DNA of 22,986 bases from Mycobacterium sp. Lineage in GTDB: Bacteria > Actinomycetota > Actinomycetes > Mycobacteriales > Mycobacteriaceae. A model generated the notes under the pieces. That model was not told the DNA's origin. It was given only the letters and a program-made list of their open reading frames with translations, and did not search any database. How positions within the stretch are numbered: the first letter of the stretch is position 1; every line of letters starts with the position of its first letter. The DNA is taken from positions 1-22,986 of the forward strand of contig JAOPWF010000813.1 of the NCBI GenBank assembly GCA_025965815.1, in the 5' to 3' direction. A program made the translations under genes and the position numbers. Of the stretch, positions 1-7,607 are shown piece by piece.

Positions 1-2
1 GG

Positions 3-149
3 CTGACCTATTCGGTCGAGGCGGCGACAGCTGTGGGAACTCCGCTGGACACCTCCCCGGTGCGCACCATTCACCGAGATGAAACCCGTTGCCGACCACG
101 ATCAGTCAGGTCGTCGCCGGATCACACACGGGTGGCGACTATGTTCTAA
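3..149 (+). CDS. Possible C-terminal tail of an unidentified upstream gene (partial)
   Basis: Forward frame 3 is open from the window edge to a TAA at 147-149, giving up to 48 residues. The first part, about LTYSVEAATAVGTPLDTSPV, reads like ordinary GC-rich coding sequence. The rest is arginine-rich and looks less like protein. No domain can be recognised, and the other forward frames stop early. If it is real it is the end of a gene transcribed towards the glycosyltransferase. If not, bases 1-227 are simply the upstream region of that gene. A TATGTT at 140-145 could be its -10 box, but no convincing -35 element goes with it. Confidence 0.2.
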   Translation: MTYSVEAATAVGTPLDTSPVRTIHRDETRCRPRSVRSSPDHTRVATMF

Positions 150-227
150 TCGGGGCGTGCTGGTGATGACACAGCCGACGAATCCAGTCAGCGAGCGGTC
201 GTTGTCAGGCCGGTGCGAGCGGCGACG

Positions 228-1475
228 ATGAAGTTCGCGATCGCAGTCCACGGAACCCGTGGCGATGTCGAGCCCTGCGCCGCCGTCGGCCTGGAACTGC
301 TGAGCCGCGGGCACGATGTGCAGATAGCCGTGCCGCCGAATCTCGTTGCCTTCGTCGAGCGGGTCAAGCTTTCCTCCGCGGCTGCATACGGAGTGGATTC
401 GCAACAGCAGCTCGACGCGGATGTCTTCCGCACGTACTGGAAGATCCGGAACCCCTTCACTGCGCTGCGGGAAGTCAAGGAGTACATCACGCAGGGTTGG
501 GCGGAGATGAACACGACGTTGAAGTCGCTGGCCGATGGCGCCGACCTGATCCTCACCGGCACGACGTACCAGGAGGTCGCCGCCAACGTCGCTGAGTACT
601 ACGGCACTCCGTTGGCCGCGTTGCATTATTTTCCGGCGCGCGCCAACAGTCGCACTCTCCCTGTCCCGTTGCCGTCTCAGCTGATTCGATCCGCTTGGGC
701 AACGGTCGAGTGGGTGCATTGGCGCATGCTGAAAGAGGCCGAGGATGCGCAACGACGCGAGCTGGGCCTGCCGACGGCAACAGCGCGCGCGGTGCGACGC
801 ATCGTGGAGGGCGGAGCGCTTGAAATACAAGCCTACGATGAGCTGTTCTTTCCGGGCCTAGCCGAAGAATGGGGTGGGGAACGCCCTTTTGTGGGTTCGA
901 TAACGCTGGAGTCAGAGTCGGATTCCAACGACCAGGTGACGTCCTGGATTGCCGCCGGGAGTCCGCCGATCTACTTCGGATTCGGAAGCATGCCGGTCGA
1001 GTCTCCTGCCGACGCCGTCGCCATGATCACGGCCGTCTGCGCGGAACTGGGCGAGCGGGCGCTGATCTGCTCAGGAGTCTGGGACCTCGAGGACACACCA
1101 CAGCCCGGGCACGTCAAAGTCGTACGAGCGGTGAACCATTCGGCGGTGTTCCCCGCTTGCCGCGCGGTCGTCCACCACGGTGGCGCAGGCACCACGGCGG
1201 CCAGCGTTCGAGCCGGTGTCCCGACATTGATTCTGTGGGTCGGAGCCGACCAGCCGATTTGGGGCAATCAGGTCAAACAGCTGCAAGTCGGTACCTCTCA
1301 GCGCTTTTCGACCACCACCCGCGATTCGCTGTTCACTGCGCTCCAGTCTGTCCTCTCACCGCAGTACGCCGCCCGCGCCGACGAGGTCGCCGCTCAGATG
1401 ACCAAACCGGCGGTGAGCGTCTCGACAGTCGCCGATCTGCTCGAAGATGCCGCCCACAAAGGCCATGCCCGGTGA
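228..1475 (+). CDS. GT1-family glycosyltransferase (UGT-like, GPL/LOS type)
   Basis: This predicts a 415-residue GT-B glycosyltransferase that would move a sugar from a nucleotide donor onto a cell-envelope glycolipid in the cytoplasm. The N-terminus MKFAIAVHGTRGDVEP has the GTRGD loop found in mycobacterial and sterol-type UGTs. The donor-binding half carries HHGGAGTTAASVRAGVP, with the His-His-Gly-Gly at about residues 316-319, followed by a GADQPIWGNQV stretch typical of the family. I chose ATG 228 rather than the in-frame GTG at 213 because relatives begin exactly with MKFA; neither start has a strong Shine-Dalgarno. The gene converges on the fadD gene with only 24 bases between stop codons, and no clear terminator hairpin lies between them. 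Known relatives include the Gtf enzymes of glycopeptidolipid synthesis and M. tuberculosis Rv1524/Rv1526c, the latter near pks5 and papA4 (recalled). The acceptor and sugar are inferred only from context. Confidence 0.9.
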   Translation: MKFAIAVHGTRGDVEPCAAVGLELLSRGHDVQIAVPPNLVAFVERVKLSSAAAYGVDSQQQLDADVFRTYWKIRNPFTALREVKEYITQGWAEMNTTLKSLADGADLILTGTTYQEVAANVAEYYGTPLAALHYFPARANSRTLPVPLPSQLIRSAWATVEWVHWRMLKEAEDAQRRELGLPTATARAVRRIVEGGALEIQAYDELFFPGLAEEWGGERPFVGSITLESESDSNDQVTSWIAAGSPPIYFGFGSMPVESPADAVAMITAVCAELGERALICSGVWDLEDTPQPGHVKVVRAVNHSAVFPACRAVVHHGGAGTTAASVRAGVPTLILWVGADQPIWGNQVKQLQVGTSQRFSTTTRDSLFTALQSVLSPQYAARADEVAAQMTKPAVSVSTVADLLEDAAHKGHAR

Positions 1476-1499
1476 GACTCTGCCGCCGGTAAGACCGAC

Positions 1500-3257
1500 T
1501 CAGCCGGCGTTCACGGCTTGATCGTCCAACCTGACGAACTGACGGTTCCGGTAAAGGTCTACACAGGACGCCCGACGGATCTTGCCGCTCGTGGTGATCG
1601 GGATCGAACCACGTCCCACCAGAACGACATCCGCGGCGCTGATCCCGTGCGCCTGCGAGATGGCAGAGGTGACCTCGCGCTTGGCGGTGCGGAGTTTCTC
1701 CATCGCTACTTCATCGGATTCCGCGCGCGTCCTGACCTCGACGATCGCGACGAGCTGTTCGGTGCGATCCTGCTCGACCGCTATCGCCGCCACTCGGCCC
1801 CCGGTGATCTCCTGGATGGTGGCTTCGATGTCGTCGGGATAGTGATTGCGCCCGCGCACGATCAGCAGATCCTTGATGCGGCCGACGATGAACAGCTCAC
1901 CCTCGAAGATGAACCCCAGGTCGCCGGTCCTCAACCAAGATCCGTCGGGAGTCCCCGCCGAGGGGGCAACGATGTTCGCTTCGAACGTGTACTCGGTCTG
2001 CTCAGGTTTCTGCCAGTATCCCAAGCAGACGTTGTCACCGTGTAGCCAAATCTCACCGATCGTTGCACCTGGACACTCCGACTTGGTCTCCGGATCGACG
2101 ATCCGCAAAACTGGTGATTCCACGTTGCCGTAGCTGACCAGCGATGTACCCGTTCTGTTTTCGCACCGCTTTGCGTGGCCGCCGGACAAGTTCTCCGGTT
2201 CGAAGCAGACAATGTTCGGCGGCTGGCCGGGCTCGCGGGTCGCGACAAAGAGAGTCGCCTCTGCGAGCCCATACGACGGTCGTAACGCCCGCTCGCGCAA
2301 ATTGAAGCGGGCGAACCGCTGCGCAAACCGCCTCAGGGTCGCCTCGTGGACCCGTTCGCTGCCGCTCAGCACGTTCAGGACATCCCCGAGGTCGAGGCCG
2401 GCCATGTCGTCGTCTGACGTTCGTGCCGCCGCCAACTCGAAGGCGAAATTCGGGGCTGCGGTCAATGCACGAGGATTGCTGGCCAGCAACTGCATCCACC
2501 GTGCCGGTCGGGCGAGGAATGACATCGGAGTAGTGAACACCGAGTGCCATCCGCCGAGAATCGGTCCGCACAAACCCAACATCAGCCCCATGTCGTGATA
2601 GAACGGCAGCCACGACACAGCGGAGGTGTTCGGCGGCGAAACCTTGCCATAGTCCGGAAAGAGGCCGCCGACTATCTGTTCGAAGTTGGCTGCGAGGTTC
2701 CTGTTCGAAACCATCACGCCAGCCGGTGTACGGGTCGAACCGGATGTGTATTGCAGATACGCCGTCTCCGGCGGCGTCTCACGACTGGAGGTGGACCGCC
2801 GCCGAGAATCCAGATCGAGCGAATCAACCTCGAGGACCACGGGAGCGAGATCATCGCCCTGGGGTACAGCGTATTCAGCGACATGGCCAGCGACGGACGA
2901 CGTGGTGACGATGACGCGGGGCGACGAGTCGCGGAGCACAGCAGTGACACGTTCGTCATGTATGCCAACCATTGGCACCGAGAGCGGCACCGCGATCAGA
3001 CCGGCCTGCATCGATCCGAGGAATGCAACGACGTAGTCGAGTCCCTGCGGCGCCAGAACGACGGCCCGGTCCCCTATCGACGCGTGCAGTCTGAGTTCGC
3101 TTGCAAGGCTGAGCACTCGTCGGTTCAACTGCGCCCATGTCAGTGTGTTGGCGACGCCCTCCCAGTCCTGCTCGTAATCGATGAAGGTGAATGCGATGTC
3201 ATCCGGCTGCAGACTGGCGCGTTCGCGCAGCATGCCGGTAAGGGAAGGGCCGGTCAT
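1500..3257 (-). CDS. Fatty acyl-AMP ligase (FAAL-type FadD)
   Basis: This 585-residue protein is an ANL-superfamily adenylating enzyme. FAALs activate a fatty acid with ATP and pass the acyl-AMP to a polyketide synthase instead of to CoA. Visible motifs are the P-loop-like [12 protein letters not shown] (170-181), LPFYHDMGL (217-225), [11 protein letters not shown] (328-338), LRTGDLGF (442-449), [16 protein letters not shown] (459-474) and the C-terminal catalytic lysine in TTSGKIRR (K559). The stretch at about 350-377, between the YGLAEA and TGD motifs, fits the extra segment that separates FAALs from FACLs. ATG 3257 has an AAAGG Shine-Dalgarno eight bases upstream. It is the last gene of the reverse-strand series and probably supplies the starter acid to the PKS at 9121-15432, in the manner of FadD24/FadD25 beside Pks5. 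Substrate chain length cannot be read from the sequence. Confidence 0.93.
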   Translation of the reverse strand: MTGPSLTGMLRERASLQPDDIAFTFIDYEQDWEGVANTLTWAQLNRRVLSLASELRLHASIGDRAVVLAPQGLDYVVAFLGSMQAGLIAVPLSVPMVGIHDERVTAVLRDSSPRVIVTTSSVAGHVAEYAVPQGDDLAPVVLEVDSLDLDSRRRSTSSRETPPETAYLQYTSGSTRTPAGVMVSNRNLAANFEQIVGGLFPDYGKVSPPNTSAVSWLPFYHDMGLMLGLCGPILGGWHSVFTTPMSFLARPARWMQLLASNPRALTAAPNFAFELAAARTSDDDMAGLDLGDVLNVLSGSERVHEATLRRFAQRFARFNLRERALRPSYGLAEATLFVATREPGQPPNIVCFEPENLSGGHAKRCENRTGTSLVSYGNVESPVLRIVDPETKSECPGATIGEIWLHGDNVCLGYWQKPEQTEYTFEANIVAPSAGTPDGSWLRTGDLGFIFEGELFIVGRIKDLLIVRGRNHYPDDIEATIQEITGGRVAAIAVEQDRTEQLVAIVEVRTRAESDEVAMEKLRTAKREVTSAISQAHGISAADVVLVGRGSIPITTSGKIRRASCVDLYRNRQFVRLDDQAVNAG

Positions 3258-3278
3258 AGGCGTTGCCTTTCTTGTCGA

Positions 3279-3434
3279 TCACGCCGGAGGTCGAAACTCA
3301 GGCGGCGCGCGCGCCTCCAACTCATGCGCGTTGGGCTGCGAGTCGGTTTCGCCGGGCTGGTAGGCAACGATGCCCGTGGTCATCTTGCCACCGATCACCG
3401 AGCCACTCAGAAGTGGTCGCCGCTGCCGCCTCGT
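3279..3434 (-). pseudogene. C-terminal relic of a fourth acyltransferase-like paralog
   Basis: The gap between paralog C and the fadD gene is not empty. Reading directly on from the TAA of paralog C (3435-3437), in the same frame, 51 sense codons lead to a TGA at 3279-3281. The translation contains GGKMTTGIVAYQPGETDSQP and then HELEAR...PPEF. It lines up with the C-termini of paralog A (GGKVSVTVVAYQPGAENSKP...RELAAQ...LAEF) and paralog B (GGKMSIGITAYQAGEHNSK...LAEF). Even the preceding RQRRPLL matches ERRRGLL of paralog A. The last residues, rich in proline, have drifted. There is no start codon, no body of the protein and no HxxxD motif, so this is the decayed 3' end of a deleted or recombined copy and not a gene. 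Confidence 0.8.
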
Positions 3435-4772
3435 TTACTCGATGGTGCCCGTTAGATGGAAGTCCGCAAGGGCGCTGGTTATCAGTTCACACAGGTCATC
3501 CTTCGAGTCTTGCGTAGCACCTTGATAGGCACGGAACGTAATGAACAGCTGTCCACAGATCCGTCCTGAAGCCAGGGCTAACTCGCCATACTTCAGCTCA
3601 GGGCTTTTCTCAGTGAGATTCTGCTCCACCAATCTCAGCGAGACGCGGTCAGCTGCGGTGCCGTCGGCACACGCCAAGGCTGGGTCGAGATGGCCGATAT
3701 TTGAGCAACCCACGGGAAGTTCGGTGGTGCCCACAGACTCTGTCGCCAGTCTTCTGACGAGCACCTTCGGTACCAGGGGAGTCAGCGGGAGGACGGCTTC
3801 CTGCTCCTTGAACACACCGAGTCCCAATGTCAGGGCCTCCTTGATATTCTCGCGAACTTGTTGCAGGTCTGTCGTTACCGGCGTTGGGTCAACCGTGAAA
3901 TCAACCGACTTCAGCGCATTGGCACGCAGATCGCCTTCGGTGCGGTCGTTGACGGGGTACGCCAGCGTGACTCTGCCATCGCCTGCACGAACTCGCCCGA
4001 TTCGTTCTGCCAGTCGCGCGGCGAATCCGGCAAATAGCGAGTTACTCGTTCCACCGAGAGATTCCGCGCGTGCGTCCCAGTCCGCCAGATCGACGTAGAG
4101 CGTCGCTGTCGGTACCACTACGGGCCGATCGCTGTCGGCTTTGCGCCTCGAGGAAACCGACGGTGCGCTCGACCGAGCAGGTTTAGGTCTGGGGCGACGT
4201 GCCAGCTTTATCACGGCGACGATCGCATGGGCGACCTCGGGTAACCCCCGTGCCGTCAGACGGGCGTCTTCGATCAACGCCCGCCGCCGAGGGCGTGAGG
4301 ATGGCAGCGGATAGCCAAGATCGTGGGTTATGCCCTTCGCCGCGTCCGTCATGGCGAAACACAGGCCGAGCGCGTCGACCACGGTATGAGAGGCCACCAG
4401 GCTGACTGCGGTTCCGTAGCCCTCGATCGGAAGTACACCGATATGCCAGTGCGGCCCCAGTTCTGGATCGACGGGCAATCGGGCGCGTTCGTCAGCCCAC
4501 CCGGCCAGGCCGTCGGGCGAACCAATCGGCTGCGCGATGTCGATCTCGGGCGCCTGCTGGCACGAGACCCAGCGATGCCGCCCGAACGGTAACGGCGACC
4601 GTTCGACCCGCCGCCCTAACAATCCGTGCGCGAGGTTGTCGCGCAACCGTCCGAGCCCATCGATGTCGATAGCGCGCTCATACACCCAAATACATTGAAT
4701 AGCGTGGACGTGGCCACTTGCCCGCACCCACGCGAAAGAGGCCTGATCAATAAACGCAAGCGTGTTGTCCAT
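3435..4772 (-). CDS. HxxxD acyltransferase-like protein, paralog C
   Basis: This 445-residue protein belongs to the same family as the two genes upstream of it. It looks like the CoA-dependent acyltransferase/condensation superfamily that includes Pap and WS/DGAT enzymes. The shared family hallmark ERSPLPFGRHRWVS is at about 57-70, and the presumed catalytic motif is SHTVVDALG (H129, D133). The residue after the Asp is Ala, where paralogs A and B have the usual Gly. Other shared blocks are LYVDLADWDARAESLGG and, near the end, a C-terminal block with AYQ and DSK. Its ATG overlaps the TGA of paralog B as TGATG, so translation is probably coupled, and I see no good Shine-Dalgarno of its own. It is the most divergent of the three. 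I infer acyl transfer onto a sugar in glycolipid synthesis; a structural or inactive role is possible. The exact reaction is unknown. Confidence 0.85.
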   Translation of the reverse strand: MDNTLAFIDQASFAWVRASGHVHAIQCIWVYERAIDIDGLGRLRDNLAHGLLGRRVERSPLPFGRHRWVSCQQAPEIDIAQPIGSPDGLAGWADERARLPVDPELGPHWHIGVLPIEGYGTAVSLVASHTVVDALGLCFAMTDAAKGITHDLGYPLPSSRPRRRALIEDARLTARGLPEVAHAIVAVIKLARRPRPKPARSSAPSVSSRRKADSDRPVVVPTATLYVDLADWDARAESLGGTSNSLFAGFAARLAERIGRVRAGDGRVTLAYPVNDRTEGDLRANALKSVDFTVDPTPVTTDLQQVRENIKEALTLGLGVFKEQEAVLPLTPLVPKVLVRRLATESVGTTELPVGCSNIGHLDPALACADGTAADRVSLRLVEQNLTEKSPELKYGELALASGRICGQLFITFRAYQGATQDSKDDLCELITSALADFHLTGTIE

Positions 4773-6178
4773 CAGTCGATTACGGCCGTGAGCTCAAACT
4801 CGGCCAGCGTCTTTGCCACCAGCTCACGCAGACGAGCCTTCGAGTTGTGTTCGCCGGCCTGATACGCCGTGATACCGATCGACATCTTGCCACCGAGACG
4901 ACCGGCGACCAGGACGAGTTGACCGCCGGCTCGCTCTATGTCAGCTCGCTTGACCCCTTGGTCCACCCCTCGAAGCATGACGTACTCGGCGACGGTACCA
5001 TCGAGACGGCCTACGTCAGGGGGGATCTCGCCGAGGTTGGAACACGCCACCAGCGGATCGGCGAAGCCGAACACCCTATCGGCCGTTCGTTTCACCGCCC
5101 GCTTCGGGACAAACGGGTTCAGCGGAAGAAGCTCAAACGATTCATCCGGCGCCCTCCGCAGTTTCGTGAGCGCTTGCCTGATCACGCCCCGGGCGCCGGT
5201 CAGGTCGGTCGCTACGTACGTCGGGTCGACGCTGACGTTGACAAACGACATTGCGTGAGCCTGGGTGTCCTCAAGGGTGCGGTCGCTGAGAGCGATGAGC
5301 AGGGTGACGGCGCCGTCGGCGGCACGGCAACGCTCCATGCGTTCCCCGAGTTTCGCGGCGAACCCAGCAAGCAGTGAATAGCTTGTTCCGCCAAGGGCTT
5401 CCGCGCGGGCATCCCAATCGGCCAGGTCGATGTAGACCGAGATCACCGGCATCACAACATTTTCATCGCCGTTTTCTGCAAGGATCGCGGTGGGTTGCGG
5501 TGCTTTCGATCGGACGAGCTCATACCGGCGACGAAATGCCAGTTTTGCTCCTGCGACAAGCGTCCGGGCAACCTCAGGTGCGTCCTGCATGGTGCCACGT
5601 AAGTCGGACGTAATGGCGCGAAGTCGAGTACGTGAACGTGGTGGCGGGTAGCCGAAATCGTGCAGGTTGCCCGTGATCGCATCGAAGATCAACAAGAGGC
5701 CCCCGACGCCGTCGGCCAGACAGTGCGAACCGATCAGACTGATCGCCGTCGAACCGTCGGTCATCGGCAGGACCCCGATATGCCAGCCCGGTCCCCATTC
5801 GGGATCTACCGGCACCTGTGAGCGTTCATCAACCCAGTCACTGAGTTCAGCGCGGGGCCGGGCGCACTCGACGAAGTCGATCTCCGACGGAGGTGTCCCC
5901 GACGAGACCCACCGATGCCGGCCGAACGGGAGCGGCGACCGCTCGATCTGCCGGCCGGCCAACCCGAAACACATATTGTGGTGAAACCGTCTGAGCCCGT
6001 CAAAGTCGACAGGGTGCTCATAGATCCACACCAGCTGAACGAGTTGCCCCCGGCCCGTCGCACGCAGCGTGAGAAACGAGGCTTGATCCATATACGAAAG
6101 GCGGTTGTCCTGCCGCTCTTTGCCTTTGGGTGCGCGAGCGCGAAAGGATTCGCGTAACGAACGTTTCAGGACCGCCAC
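4772..6178 (-). CDS. HxxxD acyltransferase-like protein, paralog B
   Basis: This 468-residue protein is closely related to paralog A and less so to paralog C. The start is GTG at 6176-6178, supported by a GGAGG seven bases upstream (6186-6190 on the plus strand). It adds about 22 basic residues (MAVLKRSLRESFRARAPKGK) before the region where the other two begin. Visible features are ERSPLPFGRHRWVS (about 79-92), the catalytic-type motif SHCLADGVG (H152, D156, G157), SVYIDLADWDARAEALGG and a C-terminal GGKMSIGITAYQAGEHNSK block. No signal peptide or membrane helix is evident. It lies 36 bases after paralog A and overlaps paralog C by one base. The family is that of condensation/WES-type acyltransferases, and acylation of a trehalose-based glycolipid is inferred from its neighbours. 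Confidence 0.87.
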   Translation of the reverse strand: MAVLKRSLRESFRARAPKGKERQDNRLSYMDQASFLTLRATGRGQLVQLVWIYEHPVDFDGLRRFHHNMCFGLAGRQIERSPLPFGRHRWVSSGTPPSEIDFVECARPRAELSDWVDERSQVPVDPEWGPGWHIGVLPMTDGSTAISLIGSHCLADGVGGLLLIFDAITGNLHDFGYPPPRSRTRLRAITSDLRGTMQDAPEVARTLVAGAKLAFRRRYELVRSKAPQPTAILAENGDENVVMPVISVYIDLADWDARAEALGGTSYSLLAGFAAKLGERMERCRAADGAVTLLIALSDRTLEDTQAHAMSFVNVSVDPTYVATDLTGARGVIRQALTKLRRAPDESFELLPLNPFVPKRAVKRTADRVFGFADPLVACSNLGEIPPDVGRLDGTVAEYVMLRGVDQGVKRADIERAGGQLVLVAGRLGGKMSIGITAYQAGEHNSKARLRELVAKTLAEFELTAVID

Positions 6179-6214
6179 TGGTCTACCTCCGCCGACATAA
6201 ATTGCTCTTGCCCA

Positions 6215-7576
6215 CTACTCGATCAGGCCGGCGAGGTCGAACTCGGCCAGCGTCTGCGCCGCCAGTTCACGCAAGTGGGGCTTCGAGTTCTCTGCGCCGG
6301 GCTGGTACGCGACGACGGTGACGGAAACCTTGCCACCGACACGTCCACCCAAGACGGTGAGAAGGCCGCGCCTTCGCTCGAGGAACTGACGCGTTACGCA
6401 TCTGTCCACCCCTCGTAACATGACGTATTCGGCGTCGGTGCCGTCGGGACGGCCGAGGGTGGGGTCGACCTCGCCGAGGTTGGAACACGACACCGGGAGA
6501 TCGGCGAACCCGAACAACACATCGGCTCCACGCCTGACCGCCCGTTTCGGTATGAACGGGGTCAGCGGGAGAAGCTGCAAGGTCTCATCCGGCACCTCCC
6601 GCAGCGTCTTGAGCGCCTGCCTGATCGCGACCCGAGCGCCAGACAAATCTGTTGTCACCTGCGTTGAGTCGACACAGACGTCGGTAAGCGATACTGCGTT
6701 CGCACGCGTATCGTCCTGGGCCCGGTCGCTGATGGGAATGTTCAAGGTGACCGCGCCGTCGGCGAGACGGCGGCGCCCGAGCCGTTCGCCCAGTCTCGCG
6801 GCCAACCCGGCGAGCAGCGAGTGACTGGATCCACCAAGGGCTTTCGCGCGGGCATCCCAGTCGTTCAGATCGAGGTATATCGAGATTGCCGGCACGACGA
6901 CATTGTCATCGCCGCCGGCAAGGATCGTGGTTGGACTCGGCGCTCCTGATCGGCCGAACTCGTGTCGGCGACGAAAGGCCACTCTTGCCCCTCCGACAAG
7001 CGCGCCGGCAACCTCGGGTAGTCCCTGGACGGTTTGACGGGCGTCGGAAGCGACGGCGCGCAGTCGGGTACGTGAACGTGGCGGGGGGTAGCCGAGATCG
7101 CGCACATTGCCCTTGACCGCATCAATAACCGTGAGGAACAGCCCAAAGCCGTCGGTCAGACAGTGCGAACCCACCAGGCTGACCGCCGTCGAGCCGTCGG
7201 TCATCGGCAGGACCCCGAGATGCCAACCCGGCCCCCATTCCGGATCGACGGGCAACTGTGAACGCTCATCGACCCAGTCACTGAGCTCAGCGCGTGGCCG
7301 AGCACCCTCCACGAAATCCATGTCCGACGGAGGCCCCACAGACGAGACCCACCGATGCCGGCCGAACGGAAGCGGCGAGCGCTCGATCCGCCGTCCCAAC
7401 AACCCGTGGCCGAGATAGTGATGAAACCGCCTCAATCCACCGACGTCGACGGCATGTTCGTAAACCCACACGATCTGCGCGACTGCTTCCTGGCCGGTGG
7501 CGCGCTGTCCGAGGAACAAGGCTTGATCGACGAACGCGAGTCGACTGTCCGGCGGTACTTGCGCACGCCTAGTCAT
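6215..7576 (-). CDS. HxxxD acyltransferase-like protein, paralog A
   Basis: This 453-residue protein is the first of three tandem paralogs. It starts near RLAFVDQALFLGQRATG, which recalls the N-terminus of WS/DGAT enzymes, followed by ERSPLPFGRHRWVS (about 65-78). The HxxxDG motif is in SHCLTDGFG (H138, D142). It also has SIYLDLNDWDARAKALGG and the C-terminal GGKVSVTVVAYQPGAENSK block. ATG 7576 is preceded by AGGAG at a long spacing of about 13 bases, so the start is moderately certain. It follows papA by 31 bases. Nucleotide similarity to paralog B is high over long stretches, for example 5700-5950 against 7150-7390 on the plus strand, which points to recent duplication or gene conversion. 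Role inferred: transfer of the PKS-made or another acyl chain to the glycolipid core. Confidence 0.87.
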   Translation of the reverse strand: MTRRAQVPPDSRLAFVDQALFLGQRATGQEAVAQIVWVYEHAVDVGGLRRFHHYLGHGLLGRRIERSPLPFGRHRWVSSVGPPSDMDFVEGARPRAELSDWVDERSQLPVDPEWGPGWHLGVLPMTDGSTAVSLVGSHCLTDGFGLFLTVIDAVKGNVRDLGYPPPRSRTRLRAVASDARQTVQGLPEVAGALVGGARVAFRRRHEFGRSGAPSPTTILAGGDDNVVVPAISIYLDLNDWDARAKALGGSSHSLLAGLAARLGERLGRRRLADGAVTLNIPISDRAQDDTRANAVSLTDVCVDSTQVTTDLSGARVAIRQALKTLREVPDETLQLLPLTPFIPKRAVRRGADVLFGFADLPVSCSNLGEVDPTLGRPDGTDAEYVMLRGVDRCVTRQFLERRRGLLTVLGGRVGGKVSVTVVAYQPGAENSKPHLRELAAQTLAEFDLAGLIE

Positions 7577-7607
7577 CGATTCGATCCATCTCCTGTTCCG
7601 GCCTTGA

